A stretch of DNA of 64,000 nucleotides from Paenibacillus pabuli NBRC 13638 (GTDB lineage: Bacteria; Bacillota; Bacilli; Paenibacillales; Paenibacillaceae): NCBI RefSeq assembly GCF_001514495.1, contig NZ_BCNM01000016.1, forward strand, positions 1 through 64,000, in the 5' to 3' direction. Of the stretch, positions 17,901 through 24,632 are shown piece by piece (the first letter of the stretch is position 1; the number at the start of each line of letters is the position of its first letter). The position numbers and the translations under genes are program-made. The notes under the pieces are model-generated. The model saw only the letters and a list, made by a program, of their open reading frames with translations, was not told where the DNA came from and ran no database searches.

Positions 17901-18715
17901 TGATCTTGTTGTGCTTGAAGATAAGCTTTCTCAATCTCCAATTTTTCTTCCAAGTCATTAGAGACATCCTTGAATACACTAGCAATCTGACCAATCTCAT
18001 CCTTAGACTTGATTTGAATACGACGAATGGTACGATAACGACCTTTACCAAAACTGGTAATCATCATGGATACGGTATTGAGACCTCTTGTAATGCTTGG
18101 CAATACCCACATGATAACCCCGAGTGCAAGCAACAACCCGGCAATCATGATACCTACTGTGATCTGAACTGCACGGGTGTATGCCTCGTTCGCCTGCTTG
18201 ATTTCCGAATCAATCTCCTGATCCTGAAAACGCGAGAGTGCATTCAAACTGTCTACGGTTTCTTTTTGCACTTTGAGCCCTGTTGAATTTCGATAGTTGT
18301 TAGCATCCTCCATGCTTCCTTGGGACACGAGACTGAGTTGCCTTGATACGTATGTACCATAGGCTTCCCACGCCGTATTTACACGGTCAACCAATTGATG
18401 TTCACCAGCGCTATCTGCTCGCTCACGTACTTCCTTGAGGTAGCCTTCTCCTCTTCCTTTCATTTCCTTCAGTTCACTATCTGCGGCACTGATCGAATTG
18501 TTAGGGTTAAGCAACAAGTTAGCCAGCACTTTTGCTATATCATTAACCTCTGCACGGACTGACGAGGTGTACCTGACCTTCAAATACCGTTCCTGATACA
18601 TTTGGTCAACCTGTTGATTGCTGCTGTTCAGTCGTTCGTAGCTCACAAATGTGAGTACGATCATGATGGCCATCAGAGCGGTAAAGCCAATCAGCAGTTT
18701 ATTTCTGATCTTCAT
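14990..18715 (-). CDS. Membrane hybrid sensor histidine kinase with three receivers, RsbK-like
   Basis: A 1241-residue protein. A membrane helix at about 7-27, an extracytoplasmic four-helix sensor (30-180), a second helix (about 184-207) and a HAMP linker come first. A GAF domain (about 285-430), a long Glu/Gln-rich coiled coil (440-545), HisKA with NMSHELRTPLNSLL and HATPase (GGTGLGLSI) follow. Three receivers end it: ILDIQLPVMDGW, VLDLMLTDMTGF and LMDMMMPEMDGY. Membrane helices, HAMP, GAF, kinase and receiver is the layout of B. cereus RsbK, which has fewer receivers. The Glu/Gln-rich coiled coil could hold CheR methylation sites. Its ATG overlaps the preceding stop by four bases. Confidence 0.88.
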   Translation of the reverse strand: MKIRNKLLIGFTALMAIMIVLTFVSYERLNSSNQQVDQMYQERYLKVRYTSSVRAEVNDIAKVLANLLLNPNNSISAADSELKEMKGRGEGYLKEVRERADSAGEHQLVDRVNTAWEAYGTYVSRQLSLVSQGSMEDANNYRNSTGLKVQKETVDSLNALSRFQDQEIDSEIKQANEAYTRAVQITVGIMIAGLLLALGVIMWVLPSITRGLNTVSMMITSFGKGRYRTIRRIQIKSKDEIGQIASVFKDVSNDLEEKLEIEKAYLQAQQDQNWMSSNIARVPELLRGIGSIRQISQMFISEFTPVLGAQLGVVYLIDEEKHPDELRRYGAYAFEENEDVGKEVYRIGEGLIGQAALDMTPIIMERTPEDYVNIGSATGSSRASGVMIYPVVFEDELIGVVELASFEGFTNLHTQLFSQLIMNLGVILNNVRRRLRVEELLRESQALTEELQVQSEELQTQQEELRRSNENLEEQAGALKRSEELLQRQQEELEHFNTELIAKTRALEEQVREVEEKNDEIEKTKTQLEQQAMQLSMTSKYKSEFLANMSHELRTPLNSLLILSQLLSENKDGNLSGKQQEYAQTIYMSGADLLKMIDEILDLSKVDAGKMDINYETVRMEELTSFVQQNFGPMANKKELKLNIEFDSNLPEWVYTDSHRVKQILRNLLSNAFKFTNRGSVSLIGRKMKTEELPGYLNTNQEYVGFSVKDTGIGIPSDKTDLIFEAFQQVDGTTSRKYGGTGLGLSISRELARLLGGAIQVESSEGVGSCFTLFLPDNHEEVVQEEEAAREAAASMESLYSPREIRTMRSGRQTILTPDPDPESVSLMELPQPDSSVPSQLEDDQENLTEGDKILLIIEDDVNFAHILMDMARGRGFKAIVALQGDKGLEMARQYLPDAIILDIQLPVMDGWAILGELKSSSATRHIPVHVISVIDDMKQGLMMGAIAYLKKPSSKDSLDKAFSHIESYTENQLKRLLIVEDDEIQRKAIIELIGHDDVVITAVSTGSEALNELHSQRYDCMVLDLMLTDMTGFELLDQIRDDQYLNDLPIIIYTGKELDSKEEMKLRKYAESIIIKDVKSPERLLDETTLFLHRVEANLPEDKRRILQKLHNKETLFEGKKILLVDDDIRNVFALSSVLEGYRMDVTFAENGREALEILDKNPEIDLVLMDMMMPEMDGYEAMTRIRQIPKFEKLPIIALTAKAMKDDRGKCIEAGASDYVKKPIQTDQLLSLMRVWLYS

Positions 18716-19881
18716 TCAGCTTCGGCCCCTTCATTTAAGGTAATCCATACCAGACATTTATCGTCATCTCGCTCTTGCGGAATTTCATCATCGAAGAACA
18801 ACGCCTGCATGGCAGCTTCATCCCACTGGTGGGACCCCATAAGTTGTTCTTTCAAAAACGCCTGCTGCATCTCTTGATCCCCTTGAACCGCTTCAAGTAA
18901 CCCGTCTGTATAAAGTGCAATGTGACCGCCACCTTCATAGTGAATGGTCTGTGGTTCAATCTCCATCTTGTCAAACAAGCCCACAGGGCAGCATACACTG
19001 TCAAACGTTGTCACACTTCCGTCCTGACGGAAAAAGAGAGCTGGCGGATGGCCTGCATTCACGTAATCAATACGTTTCATCCGTGTGTCTACTACAAGAT
19101 ATATCGCTGTAAAATAGTACTGTACCAGCTGTTTTTCCAGATGTAGCTGATTAAAGCGTCGATTCAGTTCCTGAATAACCTTCTCCGGATCGACATACGT
19201 TGTAACGGTGTCCTTTAGCACGGAAGCGATAAACATGGTAAACAGGGATGAGGATATCCCATGCCCCATCATATCCAACAGCAAAACCCCATATCTGCCT
19301 TCACCAAGCGGATACCACGAATACAGATCACCCGCAAGTTCAAAAGAAGGCTTATAAATGGCGTTGACATGAAATAGCGGATCTTCAATAGCCGGACTCA
19401 AGACAGCATTCTGAACCATTGCTGCAAGTTTTAGTTCGTCCTGAATCCGCTGGTCACGCTCCTTATGCCAATCTTTCTCTTGCTTCAGACGAAGCGCAAG
19501 CCGAATTCTGGCCATCAGCTCGACTTTATTAATCGGTTTGGTCACATAATCGGATGCACCAGCATCCAATGCCTCAGCCAATTTCTTGGAATCTCCGATC
19601 GCAGTAACCATAATAATCGGAATATCTTTAAGGTTTTCATAGGTCTGCACAATACTGCATGCTTCGATTCCGTCCATTTCAGGCATCATCATATCCAGCA
19701 AAATCAGGTCAATATCCGACGGTTTGGGACGAAGTTCGTTACTTTCCTCACCAATTCCAAGGACTTCAAACATCTCCATGGCAGAACTTGCCGTTACAAT
19801 GTCACGATAGTTCTCTTTTTTCAGAATTTCTCGAATGATAATGACATTCGTCGGATTGTCGTCAACAATAAGTATTCTCAT
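18712..19881 (-). CDS. Response regulator with PP2C (SpoIIE/RsbU-type) phosphatase domain, RsbY-like
   Basis: A 389-residue fusion. The receiver (residues 1-125) has acidic residues in LIVDDNPTN and the phosphoacceptor in LILLDMMMPEMDG. After a helical linker, the PP2C domain (about 165-385) has AGDLYSWYPLGEG, GVLLLDMMGHG and ALYTDGLLEA with metal-binding aspartates. This is the architecture of B. cereus RsbY, the RsbV-P phosphatase activated by RsbK. It is the first gene of the seven-gene run leading to sigB. AAGGAG is seven bases before the ATG, and a possible TATAAT lies about 60 bases upstream. Confidence 0.9.
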   Translation of the reverse strand: MRILIVDDNPTNVIIIREILKKENYRDIVTASSAMEMFEVLGIGEESNELRPKPSDIDLILLDMMMPEMDGIEACSIVQTYENLKDIPIIMVTAIGDSKKLAEALDAGASDYVTKPINKVELMARIRLALRLKQEKDWHKERDQRIQDELKLAAMVQNAVLSPAIEDPLFHVNAIYKPSFELAGDLYSWYPLGEGRYGVLLLDMMGHGISSSLFTMFIASVLKDTVTTYVDPEKVIQELNRRFNQLHLEKQLVQYYFTAIYLVVDTRMKRIDYVNAGHPPALFFRQDGSVTTFDSVCCPVGLFDKMEIEPQTIHYEGGGHIALYTDGLLEAVQGDQEMQQAFLKEQLMGSHQWDEAAMQALFFDDEIPQERDDDKCLVWITLNEGAEAE

Positions 19882-20107
19882 TTCAATCTCCTTATCTGTG
19901 GCGTCCGGGTTTGTCGATTCTTATCAGGGCAGCTAACAACCTTAATTATACAAATTTCGCGTAAAAAACAACGGTAGACATAATAATTCCTAGTCTAACT
20001 ATAATCGTAATCCAAAAAAACTTCTATCAGTAAATGGCACCATCGAAGGAGAAATGCCCCTCATGGCGCCCTGTTTTTGCCGCGCTCTGATTTCGCTCCC
20101 AAACTTG

Positions 20108-20160
20108 CAAAAACATAGATAAGGAATGGGGTTCTCCCCCATTCCTTATCTATGTTTTTG
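20108..20160. terminator. 24-bp perfect hairpin terminator
   Basis: Arms at 20108-20131 and 20137-20160 are fully complementary, with a 5-base loop and A/T ends, so it can work on both strands. It ends the minus-strand stress gene at 20225-20578. The remaining 20161-20224 and 19882-20107 hold no gene; the latter carries the upstream region of the phosphatase operon. Confidence 0.85.
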
Positions 20161-20224
20161 ATTCAGTACAAATGGATTCTGAAGCTTGTCCTCTTCCAGA
20201 ACACTTCAGCTTAATGTTTATCTT

Positions 20225-20578
20225 CTATTCTTTCTTTTTGGCAATGACGAGCACTTTACCTTTATCAAGTTCACTCTCGTAAAAATCTGCCTCAGCTTCG
20301 GTGAAGCCCATCGATACAATTTTGGCCCGGAGTTCGTCACCACGGGAACGGAACAGATTCGCCAAGGAATCAAACATACCTTCTTCTTTTATACCAATTT
20401 CTTTGGCATCGGCGGTATCAGCGATTCGATCTGTACGATCCTTTTCATGGGCCAGAACGAAGATATGATCAGCAAGGTATCCGGTAATCTGCAATTCTTT
20501 CACTGCTTCCACCGCTTGGACTCCGTTTTCTACCACTTTTGCATAAGCTTGCGCATTGGTTGAATTCATCGTTTCCAC
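20225..20578 (-). CDS. General stress protein 17M-like (YflT) domain protein
   Basis: A 117-residue soluble protein. It fits the general stress protein 17M family seen in B. subtilis YflT: an N-terminal strand-helix unit (VEAVKELQITGYLADHIFVLAHEKDRTDRIAD, split by a strand), then an amphipathic region ending ADFYESELDKGKVLVIAKKK. The function is unknown. A sigma-B promoter (20619-20644) lies 40 bases before the start, AGGAGAG is the ribosome site, and the 24-bp hairpin follows. This makes it a self-contained sigma-B unit. Confidence 0.85.
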   Translation of the reverse strand: METMNSTNAQAYAKVVENGVQAVEAVKELQITGYLADHIFVLAHEKDRTDRIADTADAKEIGIKEEGMFDSLANLFRSRGDELRAKIVSMGFTEAEADFYESELDKGKVLVIAKKKE

Positions 20579-20618
20579 TCTCCTTTGATTGATCTCTCTT
20601 TATCGAGCTACTTAGTAT

Positions 20619-20644
20619 ATAACCATACGATATCGGGTTGAAAC
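20619..20644 (-). promoter_or_regulatory. Sigma-B promoter of the YflT-like gene
   Basis: GTTTCA (20639-20644), 14 bases, then GGTTAT (20619-20624) on the minus strand, 40 bases before the ATG. Confidence 0.68.
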
Positions 20645-20663
20645 GCTTCTGGAGGAACTAATC

Positions 20664-21197
20664 CTAGGAAACTGACTCATCAAAGAGGTCAATTCCTTCA
20701 ATATGATTGGTGCCTGGCTTCATATATACCTTCAGCGCCTGACTTCCCCGAAGAAATACTTCTCCATCCTCAGCGACATAATACGGCTTGCCCAAAGCAT
20801 CGCGAATGGACTCGATATTCATATCAATCCATTTCTGATTAAGTTTCAGACGTTCCTCAGATGCATCAATATGCACATAATTGACCACACCTGAATCTTC
20901 ACAGAACCCAACCTTTACACCTTTGAACTGATACTCTGGACAACCCAGATAAGGATCATGCTCCTTATGAAGCGGTTGGCCTTTGGTGGCTACAATCTCA
21001 TCGATGCTGTCATCCAGAGAAATGTCATTCAGAGTCCGAAAATGCTGGACAGGTCCGGATCGATCAGCAGCCAGAATTACCTCTGGTGTCTCCTCTTCCA
21101 CTACCGTCCATTGCATATCATGAGCAGCGGGTACCGCTGCCGGTTGAACGGAAAAGGGAGAAATTACGCTAAACATCACAAGCAGTAGTTTCATCAT
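20664..21197 (-). CDS. Secreted protein of unknown function
   Basis: A 177-residue protein that begins with a signal peptide (MMKLLLVMFSVISPFSVQPAA). The mature part has two similar halves: LDDSIDEIVATKGQPLHKE in the first and MNIESIRDALGKPYYVAEDG in the second, each with a helix followed by a G-K/Q-P turn, as in SmpA/OmlA-type or stalk-like small domains. No catalytic motif is visible. ATG 21197 is preceded by AAAGGGTGAG; the longer frame to 21248 has no such site. It lies 66 bases downstream of the DUF948 gene on the same strand and may share its transcript. Confidence 0.75.
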   Translation of the reverse strand: MMKLLLVMFSVISPFSVQPAAVPAAHDMQWTVVEEETPEVILAADRSGPVQHFRTLNDISLDDSIDEIVATKGQPLHKEHDPYLGCPEYQFKGVKVGFCEDSGVVNYVHIDASEERLKLNQKWIDMNIESIRDALGKPYYVAEDGEVFLRGSQALKVYMKPGTNHIEGIDLFDESVS

Positions 21198-21263
21198 GAT
21201 TCTCACCCTTTCATCAGGTTCATTACCGCTCTGAAGACTTCTATTCATTACAGAACGGTGATG

Positions 21264-21776
21264 CTATTTCCGCATACGCTGCCATACATTAGCCGCCAAA
21301 TCCACATATTTCAGCCAGTTCTTTCCGCCCTTGGCATCATCATGGTATGTAGCTTCATACGATTGCAGTGTCCGATCTGTCGGTGTAGCAGGCGGCGTCT
21401 GTACCACTTTCGCTACTTCTGATCGTTTATTCTGTTCACCGCTGCTGCGTTTCGTCTGGAACTTGGCCATCAGGGTAGAGGATACCTGTTTGGCAGCCTC
21501 GGTTACTTCATTTAGCACCTCTCCCAAGTTATGAACGGACTCCATCACCGGGTCGATTTGTTTCATTTTGTGCTGCACATCCACCGTAATATCATTCGCA
21601 TGCCTTACCGTTTGTTTCACTTCATAACTAAGCTCATCAATGGTCTTCTGAACTTCCTGCAGTGTCTGAGACACATTGTCGAGCGAGCCCTGAGCGGACT
21701 TCAAAGTCCGGATTAGGAAGAATACAAGTACCGCAAAAGCAACCGCAATTAAAGCCACACTAATTTGATAGATCAT
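21264..21776 (-). CDS. DUF948 membrane-anchored stress protein, YtxG-like
   Basis: The 170-residue protein has one N-terminal membrane helix (VALIAVAFAVLVFFLI), then a heptad-rich coiled coil (LDNVSQTLQEVQKTIDEL and KMKQIDPVMESVHNLGEVL), then a polar tail. This is DUF948, represented by YtxG of B. subtilis, a member of the sigma-B regulon together with YtxH. The molecular role is not known. A close sigma-B promoter match lies 48 bases upstream. The opposite strand has another sigma-B promoter, for the DUF1328 gene. Confidence 0.85.
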   Translation of the reverse strand: MIYQISVALIAVAFAVLVFFLIRTLKSAQGSLDNVSQTLQEVQKTIDELSYEVKQTVRHANDITVDVQHKMKQIDPVMESVHNLGEVLNEVTEAAKQVSSTLMAKFQTKRSSGEQNKRSEVAKVVQTPPATPTDRTLQSYEATYHDDAKGGKNWLKYVDLAANVWQRMRK

Positions 21777-21823
21777 AAAAGAACCTCACTTTCAGTAAAA
21801 ATTCGGTTTTGTTATTGCTATAG

Positions 21824-21849
21824 TTACCCGACCCATTCCGTGACGAAAC
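21824..21849 (-). promoter_or_regulatory. Sigma-B promoter of the DUF948 gene
   Basis: GTTTCG (21844-21849), 14 bases, then GGGTAA (21824-21829) on the minus strand. Confidence 0.68.
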
Positions 21850-21898
21850 AAATGGGAAGCGAACTGTAAAACGATCACACCTGGAAAAATTCAGCAAT

Positions 21899-21924
21899 GT
21901 TTCAACCCGAAATGCCTCGGTTAA
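21899..21924 (+). promoter_or_regulatory. Sigma-B promoter of the DUF1328 gene
   Basis: GTTTCA (21899-21904), 14 bases, then GGTTAA (21919-21924), divergent from the DUF948 promoter and 72 bases before the start codon. Confidence 0.66.
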
Positions 21925-21996
21925 AGAACAACTACACACGGCAGTGAGATGAACACTTCTCGCTACCAAGTCCTATAAACGAAAGGATGAATACCC

Positions 21997-22161
21997 ATGT
22001 TGAAATGGTCAGTACTATTTCTAGTTATTGCTCTTGTTGCAGGTATTTTCGGATTTTTCGGTATTGTTGAAGCAGCTGCTTCCATTGCCAAGGTACTCTT
22101 CTTCATCTTTGTTGTCCTGTTCGTCATCTCCCTGATTACGGGACGCAGCCGAATGCGATGA
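21997..22161 (+). CDS. DUF1328 (YtjA-like) small membrane protein
   Basis: A 54-residue protein, MLKWSVLFLVIALVAGIFGF and onward, made of two hydrophobic helices joined by IVEAAASIAK, with a basic C-terminal GRSRMR. This is the DUF1328/YtjA family, widespread small stress-linked membrane proteins of unknown function. GAAAGGATG lies upstream of the ATG. It has its own sigma-B promoter. Confidence 0.85.
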   Translation: MLKWSVLFLVIALVAGIFGFFGIVEAAASIAKVLFFIFVVLFVISLITGRSRMR

Positions 22162-22460
22162 ATGGAACTTTCCGAATATGAACAGCACCCGATACATACA
22201 AAAGCCTATCGCGCTTGCAAAAGCCGGTGGGCTTTTGTGCGTTTACACCATATTATTACAATCATTGTCCCCCAAGACATCGCTGCTATCTTTATTATGT
22301 ATTACGCTCCCTTCTTGTCTATTCCATCGCCCTCCCGACTACTTATGAAAAACAGGACCATGATAATATACCCAACCCGGTTTTCTCCCTCTGAAGTATG
22401 ATAATTACAGGTTCTCCTTATACCCACATATGCTCCTGTTGACACTGGAGCAAGGAAGAA

Positions 22461-22490
22461 AATATTGTTAAAATATTGTTATAATTTGTG
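22461..22490 (+). promoter_or_regulatory. Extended -10 promoter and short tandem repeat upstream of the secreted protein gene
   Basis: TGTTATAAT (22477-22485) is a perfect extended -10. It lies in a tandem repeat of an AAAATATTGTT unit. No good -35 is spaced at 16-18 bases. Confidence 0.55.
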
Positions 22491-22565
22491 ATTCATAGGG
22501 TAGCTTGCTTGGTTACTTTTAACACAGGACAACAAATTACATACCTAATCGAGGAGGAAAAACAA

Positions 22566-22994
22566 ATGAAAAAAATCGTAAGTATTGCCGCTGCTTTGAC
22601 TTTGATGGGTTCCATGGCTGCTGCCGCAGGTGCCGAGGCAACAACACCAGCTACAACAACGACCACTCCGGCTGTTGAAGTGAACAAACCAGCTGTAGAC
22701 ACTGTAGAAGGCACAGTAGAGACTGTTACGGGTGCAACATACGGCACTGATGATAACAAAATATTTGATGAGCCAGTGGTGAAAGCTGGAGACGAGGTTC
22801 TGGTTCCAACCATGCTGCTTAATCTTCTGGAGCGCACGTGGTTCTATGATGCTCCCAACGGTAAAACAATCGGTGCATTGAGTTCCCAAGTGATCGATAC
22901 TACGGGTGAAGTAGTAGATGGATTTGACGGCGGCCAATGGGTACAGGTATACACGTGGAAAGGTAAAGCCTGGATCCACGTTGCTATTAAATAG
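22566..22994 (+). CDS. Secreted protein with possible SH3-like C-terminal domain
   Basis: A 142-residue protein. A signal peptide (MKKIVSIAAALTLMGSMAAA, cleavage near AGAEA) is followed by a Thr/Pro-rich linker of about 25 residues. The C-terminal 75 residues contain WFYDAPNGKTIGALSSQ and QWVQVYTWKGKAWIHV, a pattern like a bacterial SH3 domain, which often binds cell wall. ATG 22566 follows GAGGAGG by seven bases, which excludes the longer frame from 22488. A strong terminator follows, so it is monocistronic. Confidence 0.8.
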   Translation: MKKIVSIAAALTLMGSMAAAAGAEATTPATTTTTPAVEVNKPAVDTVEGTVETVTGATYGTDDNKIFDEPVVKAGDEVLVPTMLLNLLERTWFYDAPNGKTIGALSSQVIDTTGEVVDGFDGGQWVQVYTWKGKAWIHVAIK

Positions 22995-23021
22995 TATCGT
23001 ATTATCGTTCTAACGATAAGT

Positions 23022-23060
23022 AAAGAGGACAGCGCTCAGGCAGCGGCTGTCCTCTTTTTG
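23022..23060 (+). terminator. Terminator of the secreted SH3-like protein gene
   Basis: AAGAGGACAGC (23023-23033) pairs with GCTGTCCTCTT (23046-23056), followed by TTTG. Confidence 0.85.
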
Positions 23061-23092
23061 ATGCTCAATTTATATGCCTAACTTCCATCCGA

Positions 23093-23992
23093 TCAGGGAC
23101 TTTCGGTAACGCCTTCCATCTTCGGCTCTACATGCACATGAACATGCATTATATTGTGTGACCGTTTCAATCGTTCTTCCACCTGGTCACAGATCTGATG
23201 ACCCTCGATCAGGCTTAAGCCTCCGTCCACTTCAATAACAACATCTACAAGAACATGGCTGCCATGCACGCGCGCCTTTACATCCTTGATCATTTCCACT
23301 CCGGGCACCCGGGCCACAGATGATCTGAGGTCTGTAAGTTCCTTTTGGTCAAATCCGTCTGTCAGACGATGCGTTGAATCGCGGAAAATCTCCCAAGCTG
23401 TTTTACAGATCAACAGACCTACAGCAATGGCAGCTACTTTGTCCAACCAGGGTAGTCCGAACTGTGCACCTATGATTCCGATCGCTGCCCCTATGCTGAC
23501 CCAGGCATCCGAACGATTATCCTTCGCCGCAGCCATCAGGGCCTGACTGTTGATTTGTTTGGCGAGGCGGTGGTTGTAGCGGTACACGCCCAGCATGACC
23601 ACCGCGCAGACAACTGCAACTGCTGCTGACCATAGATTGGGTGCTACGAAGCTCCCTTCATACCATGAACGAACAGCTTCAACCATCACTTGCAGCCCAA
23701 CCATAGCCATAATAAACGAGGCAATCAATGCCGCAACGGTTTCCGCTCTAAAGTGACCATAGGCATGATCGGAATCGGGCGGTTTCTGGGAAATTCGAAG
23801 TCCAATCAGCACAGCAACCGAGGCAACAATATCCGTGACGTTATTAAAACCGTCTGCCAGCAAAGCGCTGGAAGCGAATAAATATCCACAGATCAATTTA
23901 AAAGCAGACAGGATAAGATAGGCCGTGATGCTGACCCATGCTCCTCGTTCCCCTTTGCGTATTTCTTCATATGCGTTCAAACCGGGCGACAC
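23093..23992 (-). CDS. Cation diffusion facilitator (CDF) transporter
   Basis: A 299-residue CDF-family protein with six membrane helices and a C-terminal cytoplasmic metal-binding domain. Helix 2 has LLADGFNNVTDIV, with the spaced Asp residues of the transport site. Helix 5 carries DNRSDAWVSIG, the HD/DD-type ligand pair. The C-terminal region ends VHVHVEPKMEG, rich in His. Substrates are Zn2+, Mn2+ or Fe2+ by family and cannot be resolved here. The frame opens at GTG 23992, right on the ribosome site; TTG 23980 lies about 11 bases after AAGGAG and is the likelier start. Confidence 0.88.
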   Translation of the reverse strand: MSPGLNAYEEIRKGERGAWVSITAYLILSAFKLICGYLFASSALLADGFNNVTDIVASVAVLIGLRISQKPPDSDHAYGHFRAETVAALIASFIMAMVGLQVMVEAVRSWYEGSFVAPNLWSAAVAVVCAVVMLGVYRYNHRLAKQINSQALMAAAKDNRSDAWVSIGAAIGIIGAQFGLPWLDKVAAIAVGLLICKTAWEIFRDSTHRLTDGFDQKELTDLRSSVARVPGVEMIKDVKARVHGSHVLVDVVIEVDGGLSLIEGHQICDQVEERLKRSHNIMHVHVHVEPKMEGVTESP

Positions 23993-24054
23993 TCCTTTTA
24001 CGTTTCGTATTACGGTTTATCCATGGTACCAAATGCGTACCGTGTGGGTCTACA

Positions 24055-24168
24055 GAAACAGTGTTGCCAGGCTGCATTGCTGTAGGGAAGCCGAAACAAA
24101 GTTGCCAGACCGCAGGGCTGTAGGTGAAGAGAAAGAATGTTGGCCCAGTCAAAAAAGTGAAAGATTCC
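24055..24168. repeat. Three imperfect 38-bp tandem repeats
   Basis: Units begin at 24055, 24093 and 24131, each opening GAAA(C/G)A and then (A/G)TGTTG or AAGTTG. Units 1 and 2 also share GTTGCCAG at the same offset and a GCTGTAGG element. Unit 3 is degenerate after its first 16 bases. They lie upstream of the small basic protein gene. Confidence 0.5.
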
Positions 24169-24272
24169 AGCATTTTATCAGGTTGCCCTTGTGGCGCTTT
24201 TGTAAAACGTATAAAATGAGTACATCCCGTCCAATCTGGACGGCTTACTGTAAGACCGGGAGGGAAATAACG

Positions 24273-24461
24273 ATGAGCGATAATACTGAACCGAAAAAGA
24301 TCAGTTTGCAGGATGCCATACGTCAGAAACTGGCGCAGAAGAAGGAACAGGCGAACACGGGTAATCAATCCAGTGCCTATTTTGAAGGCGGACCCAAAGC
24401 GATGAAGAGCCAAAATAACAAGAAGCCTAACAATCAGCGCCGCCGTACTGGCGGGTCCTAG
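24273..24461 (+). CDS. Small basic protein of unknown function
   Basis: A 62-residue hydrophilic protein beginning MSDNTEPKKISLQDAIRQKL and ending with a basic, Asn/Arg-rich tail (NNKKPNNQRRRTGG). There is one predicted helix (residues 10-26) and the rest looks disordered. I do not recognise the family. GGGAGGGAAATAACG places a strong ribosome site before ATG 24273. A TATAAA lies near 24211, and the bidirectional terminator at 24515-24571 follows. Confidence 0.7.
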   Translation: MSDNTEPKKISLQDAIRQKLAQKKEQANTGNQSSAYFEGGPKAMKSQNNKKPNNQRRRTGGS

Positions 24462-24514
24462 ATCGAAAGAAACTCTTGAAGAAGAGGTTTCTACACGTGA
24501 AGGATCACCTTGTA

Positions 24515-24571
24515 AGATCAAAAAAAAGAACCGCAAGGCTCCTATGAAGAGCTTGCGGTTCTTTTTTTGAT
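24515..24571. terminator. Bidirectional terminator between the small gene and the ABC-F gene
   Basis: GAACCGCAAG (24528-24537) pairs with CTTGCGGTTC (24552-24561) across a short loop, flanked by an A-run and a T-run. It serves convergent genes. Confidence 0.88.
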
Positions 24572-24583
24572 CTTGATAAAACC

Positions 24584-24606
24584 TCTAGTCAACCTGGTTA
24601 ACTAGA
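24584..24606. repeat. 23-bp near-perfect palindrome
   Basis: TCTAGTCAACC and GGTTAACTAGA around a central T differ by one base. It lies between the bidirectional terminator and the ABC-F stop. Its role is unknown. Confidence 0.4.
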
Positions 24607-24632
24607 CTCAATGTAAACAGATTTAGCTTATT

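Noticed and set aside
22488..22565. N-terminal extension of the secreted SH3-like protein
   Set aside because: The signal peptide and GAGGAGG point to ATG 22566.
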